Part shown: piece after piece, positions 1 through 11,278 of the stretch
Numbering within the stretch: the stretch's first letter is position 1
Layout of the letters: every line of letters begins with the position of its first letter
NCBI GenBank assembly: GCA_038093515.1
Contig: JBBPSI010000187.1
Coordinates: 1-47,063, forward strand
Length of the DNA: 47,063 nt
Direction: 5' to 3'
Source: Butyriboletus loyo
Lineage: Eukaryota; Basidiomycota; Agaricomycetes; Boletales; Boletaceae
The notes under the pieces: model-generated
Told to the model about the DNA's origin: nothing
Databases searched by the model: none
The model's input: only the letters and a program-made list of their open reading frames with translations
Translations under genes and position numbers: made by a program

Positions 1-162
1 ATCTAGTTCTACGCAGTAACCTGCTAGCAATTAGTTTCACTCCAGACTCTTAGTGTGCGCACTAAGACATAGTCTGAGACCCAGCTCAGAAACGCTTCAT
101 GAGTCTCGAGGCCACTCCAGAGTGCCTCCTCGCTGTTCTAGTTGTTAGCGCTCAGCGTAACA
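1..162 (+). mobile_element. Family-1 LTR, 3' part (window starts inside it)
   Basis: The window opens at the ATCTAGTTCTACGCAG segment that follows the TATA box in the complete 426-bp LTRs, and this copy ends at the family terminus GCGTAACA. It contains the CTTAGTG/CACTAAG hairpin of the family. It interrupts the third ORF of element A, which resumes at 163. The next five bases, GGTAG, are the likely target-site copy, but the left copy is outside the window. It is probably a solo LTR younger than A. Confidence 0.85.
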
Positions 163-1896
163 GGTAGGGAGGTGGGGGTCCATACGAAGAGTCGTTAGAA
201 CCACTAGCAGTGGCGGCGGGGGTTGTGACGCGAGGGATGAGTTGGATGGTGGGGGTTCCTCGTCAAGTGGACGGCTGGGGGGTGACAGAGCGGACGGCTC
301 TGTTGGCAATTCTTTGTCCTGTTACGCTGATAGCACACAATAACTAGCAGTGAGCGCTTGACTAGGGGCTCGAGCCTAATGAGGAAATGGCCGACTCACG
401 TAGACGACGCTATCGGGCTTCTGCAGAGCAAGTGTTGGCGAGATGTCGTAAGGTGGCGACCAAACGAGATCGAGCTGAACCTTATCGGCTCTATTGGCAG
501 ATGGGGTATACTGCTAGATTACTATGCACTTGGTAGATGCGTAGAATTAGCTAAAGAGTCTGTACTTCTCTAAGTACTCGTATATATACTGCTAGGTATC
601 GTGCACAGACCGAGCTGTGCGTGGCAGCGAAGGGCAAAGGGCTACAAGTCTGTTCGAGTCATAGCGGCGAATGGAGAAGCGGCAAAGTGCCGGTAACGAG
701 GGAGCGAAGCTCCAAGTAAGAAGGCGACATCGTCAACGAATAGGAAGAGCAGAAAGCGAAGTGACAATGTCCTTGAGGTGAGCCCCACAGGGCGAAGGGT
801 GCACAAACGGCGGAGCCCTTGGATACGGGTCTTGACGCAAAGGTAAGAACATGTCGTAATCTAATCACGTGCTAGTCACATGATGCAAGAAATGTCATTG
901 GTCAAATAAGAGGGTCCAGCCCGATGGGGCAAGAAGACAGGGGCTATCTCAGTGTAGCGTCACTGAGACTTGCTGGAACGACCGGGGAAGTGGATAATGT
1001 CCACTAGACGACTGGGGAGCAGGTGAAGGGCGGCATTGCGAGACGGCGGGGGCGGTGGGGACGCATGAGCGTGGGGAAAACGAGTGGCGGGGTACGCTTA
1101 GGGGTAAAACTGTAACATGTCCTGCAGCGGTAAGGGTGATGGACCCAGGGATAGCTCCGGCCTGGAGTAACGCCTGGCGAGGTTGGCGACGCACAGTGCG
1201 AGGCAGTAGGGGGGAGTGTCAACGAGTGACCTGGGGCTCGTTGAAGTCGGTCCGAAAGGACTCCAGGGACTCCCCAGTCGTCTCACGAGACGAGTCCGCT
1301 ACCATCATGATTGCAGGAGACTCTCGGGAGGATGGCGCTGGTACAGGTACAGGCAAAGGAGATCTTGCCGGGGGAGGACGAGGCATTGGATTGGGGCTAC
1401 GAGCCATGGGACGGAGGCAGCCGATACGGTTGGCGGAATGGAGATAGAATTGTTGCTCCCTAGGAGCGAGGGCGATAAGGATGGGGCGAAGGACTGGAGC
1501 CAAAATACCTGGCAGCAGTTGGTCAACTACGTAGCCAAAACCTTCGGTGTGGAGGATGTCAAGGGTGTAGCCCCTAGCCTCCATCAAGGAGGACTCAAGG
1601 GCGGCAGCATAGACGGGCAGTTGGTTGTCTGGGCACAGACGGGTATGGACGGTACGGGCGAGGGCGTAGGAGCGGTAGAGGGAAGCGAGGGTACGGAGGA
1701 CATAGTCCCCGGTGAAGTCCATATGCTGTTCCAAAGCGTAGGTGGCGATGGGATTTTCTAAGACAGCAGCGTAGAGCACGCGGCGGGACGATACTGGAAG
1801 GCGGGAAGAACGGATGGGAGGTTGAGGCGGAAGAGGGAGGTTCTCGTTGTTGTCAGTGGCGGAAGAGGCATTGTTCTCAGCGGGGGGAATGGCCAT
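163..1896 (-). pseudogene. Element A third ORF (zinc-knuckle ORF), broken
   Basis: Starts at ATG 1896-1894 (MAIPPAENN), 12 nt after the pol stop, and matches the third ORF of element B over its conserved N-terminal domain and Pro-rich linker. A CGA-to-TGA change creates a stop at 1221-1219. The frame is then interrupted by the solo LTR 320-1117 and resumes at 319-163, up to the segment equivalent to YGPPPPYL. The C-terminal zinc-knuckle part is off the window beyond another LTR. The function is unknown; see the complete copy at 34861-36099. Confidence 0.85.
320..1117 (-). mobile_element. Solo LTR, family 2, with perfect TSD
   Basis: 798 bp, reverse orientation, ends TGTTACGC...ACTGTAACA. Flanked by the perfect 5-bp duplication TGTCC at 315-319 and 1118-1122, inside element A ORF3. 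The reverse strand carries a TATATATA box with a GGTCTGTGC-like motif just upstream. No internal coding region, so it is a solo LTR. The internal part of this family is not seen in the window. Confidence 0.9.
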
Positions 1897-1908
1897 TTTT
1901 GAGTGTTA

Positions 1909-4900
1909 CTACGAAGATGGGGAGGGAAAGTCCTTCAGGTGGCGCAGTTTATAAGCTTTAAGCAAGGCTTGCGCATGGACCAGGTTCCCATTTGGTTCCC
2001 AGGTGTTTTCTACTGCGGAATACCCTTTCCAGGAAACAAGGAATTGGCGGCGTCCCTTGGAGCCGCAGTGCGATAAGATCCGATCGATCTCATACTCTTC
2101 ATCTCTGTCTATTTCTTCTGGAGGGGGATTGGTAAAATTCGGGCCATGTTCTGCCGTTTTGCGATAAGGGGTCAGGAGGGATGCATGGAAGACGTCATGG
2201 ATCTTCCATGTCGGTGGCAGTCGGAGTCTATATGCCACAGGGGAGACGACTTGTGCAATTTCAAACGGACCTTCCCACCTAGGGGCAAGCTTCTTTGACG
2301 GGTACCTGAGTCTCAGGTTGCGTCCTTCAAGCCAAACTTTATTGCCAGTCTTCCATGGGTGGAACTTGGATGAGATCCATTCTTTCATTAAACACCGTGC
2401 CTTTTTGTGGGCTTCTAGGGCCTCAGTTCGGGCTCCCGTGAGTTCTGAGAGTCTAGACTCGAGGGCGGGGAGGAAAGTCTTTCCTATTGGAGGATAAGAC
2501 CTCGGCTCATACCTGACCATCAGGGAGAAGGGGGTCACATTGGTCGACGAGTGGGTCATGGAATTGTGAGAGAATTCAGCCATAGGGAGTAGTTCGGCCC
2601 ATCGTTCTGGATGACTGTCGCAGAAGATCCGCAGATATGTTTCTAGTTCCTGGTTGACTTGTTCCGTTTCACCATCGGTCTGTGGATGATATGCGGAGGA
2701 GAGGGCAAGATCGTAATCGAGGAGTCTCGTGAGTTCTCTAGCGAAGGCGGATGCGAACTGTGGGCCTCTGTCCGAGATGCAGCGGGAGTGTAGGCCGAAA
2801 CGAAGGAAGACGGTTTTGAAAAATAATCTAGTGACTCCTGCTGTGTCGATATCTTTGTTGCAAGGGGAATAAATTACCCCCTTTGTAAGCCCATGGTCTA
2901 CCACGACCATGACTGAATCATAACCCAAAGAGGGAGGGAGGCCAGTGATGAGGTCGACTGAGACTTGTTCAAAAGGGTGAGAGGCAACGCTGGCCAGAGG
3001 GGTGAGAGGGGGGATGGTGGGGTGAGTATTAACCTTATGCGCCTGACATATGGCGCAGCCAGAAACGAAGTGGCGGACCAGATTAGCCATGCCTGGCCAC
3101 CAGTAATCCCGTTGCACCAGGTTCTGGGTGCGGGAAATGCCACCGTGACCACCAGCTGGACTCTCGTGTAGGGATCAGATGAGGTCGACACGAGCTACCT
3201 CCGGGATGTAGTGCTTCTTGCGAAAATACAGCTCTTTACCGTTGAAGTCCCAGTCCCCAGCATTCATTTTAGGGAAGAGGGGGGAGTCTTCGTAGAGAGC
3301 CTGCATATATTGTTTGATCATCGGATCGCTGGGAGTAGAGGCAGCAATCTTCTCAGCAAGAGCGACGTCGATCTTTCTGGCAAATAGGTTTTCGGGAAGG
3401 AGAATGACCTCTTGGTTGTTGGTAGAGGTGTCGACATCGTCTCGTCGGGACAGGGCATTGGCGGGTCCCATTTGCGTACCTGGAATGTGGTGAAAATGCA
3501 GGTCGAAATCCTGCAGGAACATGAGCCAACGTGCTTGCCGGCGAGACAACTTGTTTGGTTGGCGAAAGTACATGAGATTCTTGTGGTTGGTGAGAATCTC
3601 GACCTGGTGACCAGTACCTTGCAGGTAGTGTCGCCATTCTTCTAATGTGTGAATGACCGCGAGCAGTTCACGATCATAGATATCATAGTTGCACTCAGCT
3701 GGAGAGAGCGTCTTTGAGAGATAGGCACAAGGGTGGAGATCACCGTTGACGTCCTTCTGCATGAGTACTGCTCCGGTAGCAGTAAGGGAGGCGTCCGTCA
3801 TAATGGCGAACAGTTTCGTGACATCAGGCATGGAGAGGACGGGTTGTTGTAAGAACAACTGTTTGATTGCTTGGAACACCTGTTCACAAGCCGGGGTCCA
3901 TGCCCATGGGGAGTTCTTTTTTGTTAAGTCGTGGAGGGGTTTTGCGATATGGGAGAAGTCTTGGATAAACCTTCGATAGAAATTGCAAAAACCTATGAAG
4001 GACCTGACAGCCTTCACTGAAGTTGGGGGGTTCCATTCGCGAATGGCTTTCAATTTGGTAGGGTCCATCTTGACCTGTCCTTCTCGGACCATCATCCCGA
4101 GGTACTCCACTTCTTCAGCATTGAATGAACATTTCTCCAGCTTGAGGAACAACTTGTGTTCACGAAGACGTTCTAGGACACGGATCGTTCGCACTTCATG
4201 CTCGGCGGGGGTGGCGGAATGGATCAAGAGATCGTCCATGTAGATGATCAGCCAACCCTCTGCCATGAGGTCACCAAAGATATGGTCCATCAGTGCCTGA
4301 AATGTGGTGGGGGAATTGCACAGTCCGAAGAACATCACGGTGGGTCCAAACAACCCTTGAGGGGTGATGAACGCTGCCTTCCAATGGTCATTCGGTTTAA
4401 TGAGGACGTTGTTATATCCCCAGCGGATATCCATCTTTGTGAAGATTTTTGATCCCTTGAGTCGGTCGACGAGGTTGGAGATGAGAGGGAGGGGGTAGGC
4501 GTTCTTGACAGTATGGGAGTTCAAGTACCGGTAGTCTTGGCAGGGGCGTAGCGAGCCATCCTTCTTGGATACGAAGAAGAAAGGGGCGGCTTGAGGGGAC
4601 TTGGAGGGGGTGATCTTTCCCGACTTGAGGTGTTCCTCGACGAACGCCTTACATGCCTCTGACTCTTTCGGGTTCAGAGGATAGACCTTAGCGACTTTGG
4701 GTACAAAGTCTTTGTCGAGGTCAATGGTGTGGTCGAACGACCTGGACGGGGGTAGCTCCTTGGTGTTCTTCTTGTCAAAAACGTCCGCGAAGGATTTGAA
4801 CGGAGTTGGGAGAACTGCTTTCTCTTTGACGGTTTGAGCGGCTATCTCAGTGGCGATAGTTGCCTTTCTGACGGGGTAGGCATCCCTTGCTGAAGCGTCT

Positions 4901-5466
4901 ACCCGCTTCTTCCAGAGCTTGGCAATCTTGGAGTCTGGGTCCAAGTCCAGATACCGTACCAGGTATCGTTGAGCGATTGCCCGAGGGGAGTCGTGTCGGG
5001 GCTCCTTGATTTGATCTGGGAGATCGATATGGCCAGTGGCCCAATCTATTACCAGGTTTGCTTCTCTTAACCACGGTAAACCCAGGATCATGTTTTCTCT
5101 TCCTATGTTGAGGACTAGGAAACTCCGTTCCTCCTCGGTTTCTCCAACTCTGATGGAGAGGGTGACCTTGTGTCGGATGACTCCTCCTTGGTTGTTTGAC
5201 CCATCCACATTTTGGGCACTAAGTGGCTTGGGTAGCCGTTCCATCGGCAATTTCTTTCGCTTCACTAGATCGTGATCTATGAAGCACCCGCTTGCGCCGC
5301 TGTCCACCAGGGCGAATGTGTCGACGATTTGTCCTCCTTCATGCGCGAATAAAGACACTGGAACTCGAATTGATTGCGCATTGGGATTTGATAAAACTAC
5401 AGGGGCGATTACATGGAGAGGAGAAGACGTTGAAACTTCCCTCTCTTCTAAAAATCCTTTGGCCAT
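1909..5466 (-). pseudogene. pol: Element A pol: protease-RT-RNase H-integrase-chromodomain, one in-frame stop
   Basis: Polyprotein that matures Gag, makes cDNA and integrates it. Open from ATG 5466 to the stop at 3177-3175, then in the same frame to TAG 1911-1909. The N-terminal DSGA protease motif, the YMDD reverse transcriptase motif, RNase H and the tail of the integrase zinc-binding region are all recognisable. The integrase core retains its Asp (DRGPQFAS) and Glu (ETEQVNQ). A C-terminal chromodomain (YEIDRIL, VSWKGY) follows. The only break is TGA at 3177-3175, where siblings have CGG in the integrase N-terminus. Pol starts inside the end of gag in the -1 frame. It is more decayed than element C. 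Confidence 0.92.
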
Positions 5467-7389
5467 TCTTCGGCCACCTTGGTTGCTGCGATGGGCAGCT
5501 TTTCTTCATCTTCATTGAAGCACGCCTTGAGGACATTTAGGATGTCTTCTTGCTGGGTGCCTCGACCTTTTAACTCGGACAGGTAGTCGACAAGTGGGGA
5601 GGGCTTAGGTTCGGGTTGTGTGACGATGGCGGCACATGTGCGCTGAGGGTTGCGAGGGGGACGGGAGGACGGTCCTCGGGAGTTCTGCCCGTTGCAAGGG
5701 GGGCGAGGATGGTTGGTTGATCAGCAGCTGACTGTTACAGTTTTACCCCTAGAGCGTACCCCGTCACTCGTTTTCCCACACTCACGCATCCCCACCGCCC
5801 ATCGCCCGCTCCCCAGTCGCCTAGTGGACGTTATCCACTTCCCCGGTCGTTCCTGTAAGTCTCAGTGACGCTACACTGAGATAGCCCCTGTCTCGTCCCC
5901 CTGTCAGGCTGGACCTTCAGTTGAGCTGTCGTGTCCCTTCTTATTTGACCAATGACATTTCTTGCATCACGTGACTAGCACGTGATTAGATTACGACGCG
6001 TCAGTACCTTCACGTCGAGACCTGTATCCAAGGGCTCCGCTGTTCGCATCCCCTTTGCCCTGTGGGCTGCACCTCATGGACATCGTCACTTCACTTTCAG
6101 CTCTTCTCATTCGCTGACAATGTCGCCACCTTACCCGGAGCTTTGCTCCCTTGTTACCAGCACTTTGCCGCTTCTCCATTCGACGCTATGACTCAGACAG
6201 ACTCATAGCCCTTTGCCCTTCGCTGCCACACACAGCTCAGTCTGTGCACGATACCCACTAGTATATATACGAGTACTTAGAGAAGTACAGACTCTTTAGC
6301 TAATTCTACGCATCTACCAAGTGCCTAGCAATCTAGCTTATACCCCATCTGCCGATAGAGCCGATAAGCTTCAGCTCGATCTCGTCTGGTCACCACCATA
6401 CGACATCTTGCCGACACTTGCTCTGCAGAAGCCCAATAGCGTTGTCTATGCGAGTCGGCCATCTTCCCGATTAGGCTCGAGCCCCTATTCAAGCGCTCGC
6501 TGCTAGTTGTTTCACACTCCAGCGTAACACCAACTTGGTGGCAAACGAAGCACTTGTTCTGCTTCATGTACTCCGCACGTTGTACGGGAGTAAGTCGGAC
6601 TGCATCTACATCCATGGCATTAGGGTCCCTTCGGTGGGGCGCGGGCTTGGAGGAGGAGGAGAAGGTGGGAATGTAATGTTTCCCTGCGCAGAGGTCGTCG
6701 ATGCGCTTGTGTTGCGCGTGGAAGGCGGATGTCTTTTCTGCCCATCCGGCAAGCGTGGTAGGAGGTTTCTCACAAGAGAGGACTGATTCGGCAAGGCGGG
6801 GGTCAAGACCGCAGATGAACCATTCTATGAGGGCCTTCTCATTGATGATTCCAGACTTTGCGGTGAGGAGTTGGAACTCAATGACGTAGGTATCGTAGCC
6901 GTCCTTGCGGTTGGCTTTGTTCTGGGTGAGGTTCCCCAGGTCAATTCAGGCACTCTCTCCTACGTCAAAGGGATGGAAGACCCTTTGGAAATCCTCGCAG
7001 ACCATTGAGAACTCTCTTTGTCACGCTGTGGGGTGTCCATCTAGAAGGAGGCTCATCCATCCTTCAGAGAACGTCTTGCCTTTCCCTTCGCTCATCTTCA
7101 TGAGGAGGGCATTGATTTTTGATTCATCGTCAGGGAACACCGTCTGGTTGGCACTGAAGTAGGTGTGCATGGCGAGGAGCCATCGCGAGGCATCTTCGTT
7201 GAGGCCGGAGAAGTCTTTGGGGATGATATTCTTTTTGTCAGACATATCATTGTTGTCGTCTTCGTCGTCAGATGGGTCTGCGGGAGGATAGTATGGTGGA
7301 GAGGGAGAGCGGGAAACGTGGGGGGAAACGTGGGGGGTTCTGTCGAGCCAGTCGCTGTTGTAACCGTCGTTACTAGGAGTTGGTTCCAA
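5448..7389 (-). pseudogene. gag: Element A gag, broken by stops and a solo LTR
   Basis: Capsid/nucleocapsid precursor. The frame ends at TAG 5450-5448, overlapping the pol start. The capsid-like region shares the KDFSGLNEDASRWLLAM block with elements B and C, and the C-X2-C zinc-knuckle start lies just before the LTR insertion at 6529. Two CGA-to-TGA stops lie at 7023-7021 and 6948-6946, exactly where B has Arg codons. The family-2 solo LTR 5733-6529 interrupts it at the zinc knuckle. The start given is only the upstream limit of the conserved acidic/Pro-rich region. The downstream ATG used in B and C is a better start guess. Confidence 0.88.
5733..6529 (+). mobile_element. Solo LTR, family 2, imperfect TSD
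   Basis: 797 bp, starts TGTTACAGTTTTACCCC and ends CCAGCGTAACA. TATATATA box around 6262 with AGTCTGTGCAC at 6239-6249. It sits in element A gag. The flanks are CTGAC (5728-5732) and CCAAC (6530-6534). The intact sibling sequence at this site is CCGAC, so the two copies have each lost the CpG, one by C-to-T on each strand. Confidence 0.88.
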
Positions 7390-7638
7390 TCCTTGCCCTT
7401 GACCCTGGTCCTCGGGTTGGTATGAGGGTTCGGGGTCTGACTGGGGCGGAGGGTCAAACTGGGGTTGAGGGTCTGGCTGGGCGGGAGAGTGTGGCGGCGA
7501 TGGGTTGTCAACGACGATGGGTTCTGGTTCGGGAGAGGGAACGTGGAAGGAACGACCGACGCGTCTGGATCATGAGATGGAAATGTTGGGCGAGAGGGGA
7601 GGGCGGCTTTACTGCTGAAGAGCAGAAGCGAGAGGAAG

Positions 7639-7648
7639 ATCTAGTTCT
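7639..7648 (-). other. Self-priming primer-binding site of element A
   Basis: AGAACTAGAT on the minus strand, two bases after the 5' LTR end. It is complementary to ATCTAGTTCT of the same LTR (minus strand, 7811-7802), which lies about 26-32 nt past the TATAAAG box (7843-7837), i.e. at the expected 5' end of the transcript. Confidence 0.7.
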
Positions 7649-7650
7649 TT

Positions 7651-8076
7651 TGTTACGCTGGGCGCTAACAATCAGAACAGCGAGGAGGCACTCTGGAGTG
7701 GCCTCGAGACTCGAGAGACGATTCTGGGTGAGTCTCAGACTATGTCTTAGTGCGCACACTAAGAGTCTGGAAGTGAACTAATTGCTAGCAGATTGCTGCG
7801 TAGAACTAGATACTGTACATGGTGTAAAGACCGGGTCTTTATACTACTGGGGGTCTGCGCACAGACCAAGTTCCTAATCGAGTTGCGAGAGGGAAACTAC
7901 AAATGAGGAAGGAATATTCCAGAGAGTTCTGGAGTACGAAAGAAAGCGCGTCCATGCGCGAGAAAGGATGACTAAGCTAGAGCAGTTCGTACCGCTCAAA
8001 GGGCACTAGTAAAAGACTAGGCGAGTGAAGTAGTCCGAGAGGTAGTGGATGGAAAAAGTATACCACTACCGTAACA
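7651..8076 (-). mobile_element. Element A 5' LTR (family 1)
   Basis: 426 bp, identical in length to the LTRs of elements B and C, in reverse orientation (reads TGTTACGCTGGG on the plus strand and ends ACCGTAACA at 8076). It contains TATAAAG at 7843-7837 and the GGTCTGTGCGCAGACC palindrome upstream of it. It is bounded by the priming site on the left and by element E ORF3 sequence on the right. Confidence 0.92.
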
Positions 8077-8077
8077 C

Positions 8078-9220
8078 ACTGCCGTTCTTGAAAATCCTGT
8101 CACTACATATGCCCTGGAACAACGCATGGACTTCACCGCTGATTATGTCCTCCGCACCCTCGCCAGTCTCTACCGTTCATACGCACTCGCCCACACTGTC
8201 CACACTCGCCTCTGCCCTGACAACCAACCACCCGTATACGCCACTGCCCTAGAGACCTCCCTGATGGAGGCTAGGGGGTATACCTTGGACATCCTCCACG
8301 CTGAGGGATTCGGATACGTGGTAGACCAGCTTCTCCCTGGTATCCTCGCGCCAGTGCTTCGCCCCATCCTTGTCGCTCTCGCTCCCAGAGAAAGAGAGTT
8401 TTATTTTCAGTCCAACGATAGGATTGGATTTCTTTGCCCCACCGCTCGCGGCCCCAATCCCCCTCCTCGTCCTGCCGTGGAAGGATCTCCTCCGCCACTA
8501 CCTATTCCTGCGCCATCCACAAGAGACTCTCCTGTGACCACTCTGGTAGCAGACTCATCCCAAGAGACCACTGGGGAATCATTAGAGTCCTTTCGGACCG
8601 ACGTCGACAAGCCCCAGGTCGCTCGTCGACACTCCCCTCTACCGCCTCAAACTGTGCGTCGCCAACCTCACCAGACGCTTCTCCAGACTGGATCTGTCCC
8701 GGGATCGGTCACCCTCACCGCCGCAGGAAGAAGGATCGCGAATAGAGCCTTCTGTTCTGTCACACCCCAACCATCCACCCGTCGTGAAACCCCCGCTATC
8801 CAGCTTATCCCACGTGTCACCACCCCCACTGCAACAGTGGCTAGTACTGCCAACTCCTCATATGGAGCCCCACCCCCCTACCTCGCCAATCACGGAACTC
8901 GTGATGCCCCCATCGTCATCGACGACAGATCCCCTGCCAGCAGCCCTCGCCCTGCTCGACCTCGCCTCATCCGCCCGCAACTTTGTTTCGAATGCAGCAC
9001 CGTCAGCCACTTTCGTAGGGAGTGTCCCAACTACACCTGCCCCTTCTGTCACCGCATTGCCCCGGGTCATATTCAGGAACTTTGTCCCGAACATGTATGC
9101 GGCCTCTGCGGTGCAGTTGGCCATATCGTCACCAACTGTACTTTTCAGGACGACGTCTGGGCGGACTTCAATGCCGATGATGCTTACGACTACGACTTCA
9201 ACGAGGGGGCGTCTCAGTGA
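8078..9220 (+). CDS. Element E third ORF, 5'-truncated, triple zinc-knuckle protein
   Basis: Open to TGA 9218-9220. It lacks about the first 32 residues of the 412-residue sibling protein because element A inserted there, so no native start remains. It keeps the N-terminal domain (TYALEQRMDF onward), the Pro-rich linker and the C-terminal cluster of three zinc knuckles (CFEC, CPFC and CGLC starts). There is no stop over about 380 codons. The absence of a signal peptide or membrane segment argues against an envelope. Role unknown; nucleic-acid binding is inferred from the knuckles. Confidence 0.8.
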   Translation, partial: TAVLENPVTTYALEQRMDFTADYVLRTLASLYRSYALAHTVHTRLCPDNQPPVYATALETSLMEARGYTLDILHAEGFGYVVDQLLPGILAPVLRPILVALAPREREFYFQSNDRIGFLCPTARGPNPPPRPAVEGSPPPLPIPAPSTRDSPVTTLVADSSQETTGESLESFRTDVDKPQVARRHSPLPPQTVRRQPHQTLLQTGSVPGSVTLTAAGRRIANRAFCSVTPQPSTRRETPAIQLIPRVTTPTATVASTANSSYGAPPPYLANHGTRDAPIVIDDRSPASSPRPARPRLIRPQLCFECSTVSHFRRECPNYTCPFCHRIAPGHIQELCPEHVCGLCGAVGHIVTNCTFQDDVWADFNADDAYDYDFNEGASQ

Positions 9221-9271
9221 AGGGAATTTTCAAGTAGTGGAGTCAGAGTCTCCACCATGGGAAGGGGGTAA

Positions 9272-9695
9272 TGTTACGGTAGTAGTCTACTTTTTCTCTC
9301 CATTACCATTGGGACTACTACATTCACCTAGCCTCCTGCTAGTCCCTTTAGAACGTTACGACTAGTCCGCTTAGTCATCACTTCCCGCGCACAGACACGC
9401 TTTCTTTCATACTCCAGAACTCTCTGGAATATTCCTTCCCCATTTGTAACTTCCTACTCGCGTCTCGATTAGGAACCTGGTCTGTGCGCAGACACCAGTA
9501 GTATAAAGACTCTATCTTTACACCATGTACTGTATCTAGTTCTATGCAGATACCTGCTAGCAATTAGTTCATTTCCAGACTCTTAGTGTGTGCACTAAGA
9601 CATAGTCTGAGACTTTGCCCAGAACCGTCTTCAGAGTCTCGAGGCCACTCCAGAGTGCCTCCTCGCTGTTCTGATTGTTAGCGCCCAGCATAACA
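9272..9695 (+). mobile_element. Element E 3' LTR (family 1)
   Basis: 424 bp starting TGTTACGG right after the polypurine tract and TAA, ending AGCATAACA (a G-to-A change from GCGTAACA). It carries the family TATA region, the ATCTAGTTCT segment and the TTAGTG/CACTAAG hairpin. Confidence 0.92.
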
Positions 9696-10790
9696 TTTGC
9701 TACCCAGGGAGACTTGTGTCATCCATTGCTTTTTCATACATTTATCCATTTTCCTTTAATGACTTGACATCTCTTGTGTTATGCTGGGCACTAACAACTA
9801 GAACACTAGGCGGCACTCTGAAGTAGCTGTGGGACTCTTTGGAGATGGTTCTCAGACTATGTCTTAGTGCTCACACTAAGAGTCTGGAGTGAAACTAATT
9901 GCTAGCAGGTTACTGTGTAGAACTAGATAAAGTACAAGTGTCCTAAGGCTGGGTTTATATAGTGTAGAGGTCTGCGCACAGACCATGACCCCAATCGGGT
10001 TGTAAGAGTTGTAAAGACTAAAGAGGATGGAATACTCTAGAAGCTTCTGGAGTGTGAAGGAAATAGCGTCCAGGCATGGGAAATGGTGACTAATCAGAAT
10101 GGTCGCACAATTCAAAGGGAACTAGTCGAAGACTAGGAGAAACTGGTAGTCCAAATGGCAGAGGAGAAAATAAGTAGACCACTACTGTAACACCTTGGGA
10201 AGATCTACCAGATCCCATACATGTCATTCTTGAAATGACTTGTATTCCTCTCCCATGGCTGTTAGCCATTTGGATCTCTTGGCAGAAGGTAACCTCATTA
10301 CTGCCTTATGAGACTGTGGGATATCATCGACAGTAGCAGCAGCAAGAAGAGATTTAATCCACTTGGCACTCTACATCTGTCCTAAGTCATCAGCTTCATT
10401 TGTGAGTCTCAGTTGATTAACTGGTTGTGGAGTAGGAATTAACTTCTTCTGAATAGGATTCATTCCTTGATGTATATCTCATTCTATCTCAATGAGAGGT
10501 CAATTCCCATAAGGATTATCTGGAACAATTCATGGAATAGGATTGTGAGTAGGGCAAGGATTAAAGTCCTGACCTATTTGCAAGAAGTCTGGATTAGTGA
10601 TCATTGGGATTGGATCACCATGAGACCATAAATCCTGATTGAACTCATCATATAAGTCACATTGGTGACCTCAAGCACATTCATCATGTTGTAGAGAACA
10701 CATATCCTCTAGGTCACAATCACTCCTCTTCCTGGCAATTCAGCACTCACATGCATCGCAAACAATCACTTTGCAACTATCTTCACTTCC
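9696..10790 (-). pseudogene. Ty1/Copia pol remnant (linker and start of reverse transcriptase)
   Basis: On the minus strand, 10790 to 10193 reads through an acidic linker into a block typical of the start of Copia reverse transcriptase, ending EEYKSFQE, a stop, then HVWDLVDLPKG. It continues, after the solo LTR 9777-10192 is removed, at 9776-9696 with KGKWINV and a WVAK-like end. In-frame stops are numerous and nearly all TGA. Element E truncates it on the left. The upstream border near 10790 is uncertain. The Copia order EE..L...WDLVDLP then KGKW is family knowledge; the reading frame is seen directly. Confidence 0.75.
9777..10192 (-). mobile_element. Solo LTR, family 1 (diverged)
   Basis: 416 bp in reverse orientation, TGTTATGCTGGG...CTACTGTAACA. 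Flanks TCTTG (9772-9776) and CCTTG (10193-10197) differ by one transition. Removing it joins the two halves of the Copia frame (LPKG then KRC...KGKW), which confirms the boundaries. Confidence 0.9.
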
Positions 10791-11199
10791 ATTCCTCTTC
10801 CTCATCAAGTTCCATCCTATTCCAATATTTCTGTGGTCATCAAGGTTCCATGTCAAGGTTCTGTGTGTCCAGAAAGTGTTTGCAGGTAGGTTCCTTTCTA
10901 TTTGATCTTGTACTTATTATATCCATTCAACTCCTATGACAACCACTATGATTAAATACATTCTGTCAATGATGTCCTTGATGTTTTTACTTAGTTTTCA
11001 CTTATCCTTAGTGTTTCAAGTCTTGAAAAATGCACAGACTATAAAAAGGTTGTAACTACAACCTAAACGATTACTTTTCAACTCTCCTGCCTCTCTGTGC
11101 AATCATCTAGTCACCCACCATGCTTGTTCCTCAATCTTCAAGCCATAGCCAATGGATTCCATCCATCCCCTTACATTTCCATGTCCTCTCCAGTCTGTT
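10791..11199. other. Unassigned AT-rich stretch
   Basis: No convincing coding frame. It may be the 5' continuation of the Copia remnant with an intron or decayed sequence. A TATAAAAA box occurs near 11041. I recognise nothing else here. Confidence 0.3.
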
Positions 11200-11278
11200 C
11201 CTAGAAATTGTCTCCTGAGTCCTGTGGCTACTCCAGAGTGCCACCTAGTCGTTCTAGTTGTTAGCGCCAAGCGTAACA
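11200..11278 (+). mobile_element. Family-1 LTR fragment (3' end only)
   Basis: Matches the terminal portion of the family-1 LTR (CTCCAGAGTGCC... then GTTGTTAGCGCC, ending GCGTAACA at 11278). The upstream part of the LTR is missing, so it is a truncated relic. Confidence 0.75.

Larger units (their letters stand above)
163..8076 (-). mobile_element. Ty3/Gypsy chromovirus element A (3' end outside window)
   Basis: Reading leftward from 8076: 5' LTR (8076-7651), self-priming site (7648-7639), gag, pol, third ORF. The 3' LTR lies beyond the left edge. Two family-2 solo LTRs (5733-6529, 320-1117) and the LTR at 1-162 have landed in it. A itself inserted into the third ORF of sibling element E, whose sequence resumes at 8077, so CACTG (8077-8081) is the expected target-site copy. 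A is dead: in-frame TGA codons occur in gag, pol and ORF3, mostly where sibling copies have CGA. Confidence 0.9.
8077..9695 (+). mobile_element. Gypsy element E, 3' part (third ORF, PPT, 3' LTR)
   Basis: Only the 3' end is present, because element A inserted into its third ORF and the rest lies left of A, outside the window. The order is ORF3 (8078-9220), polypurine tract GGGAAGGGGG (9259-9268), 3' LTR (9272-9695). It is inserted in a Copia pol remnant that resumes at 9696, so TTTGC (9696-9700) is the expected target-site copy. It is older than A. Confidence 0.88.

Noticed and set aside
358..573. Short frame recurring in family-2 LTRs (also 20089-20307, 27265-27465)
   Set aside because: It recurs because the LTR recurs; starts are not ATG in all copies and frames shift between copies.
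320..1117. Family-2 elements as DNA transposons with TGTTAC...GTAACA inverted ends
   Set aside because: They have directional LTR structure (promoter, TATA, short inverted termini only), 5-bp target duplications and no transposase; they share blocks with family-1 LTRs.
949..1286. Long Pro/Arg-rich frames inside LTRs and opposite to pol or ORF3
   Set aside because: They are antisense or alternative-frame shadows of LTR and ORF3 sequence and are not conserved as proteins between copies.
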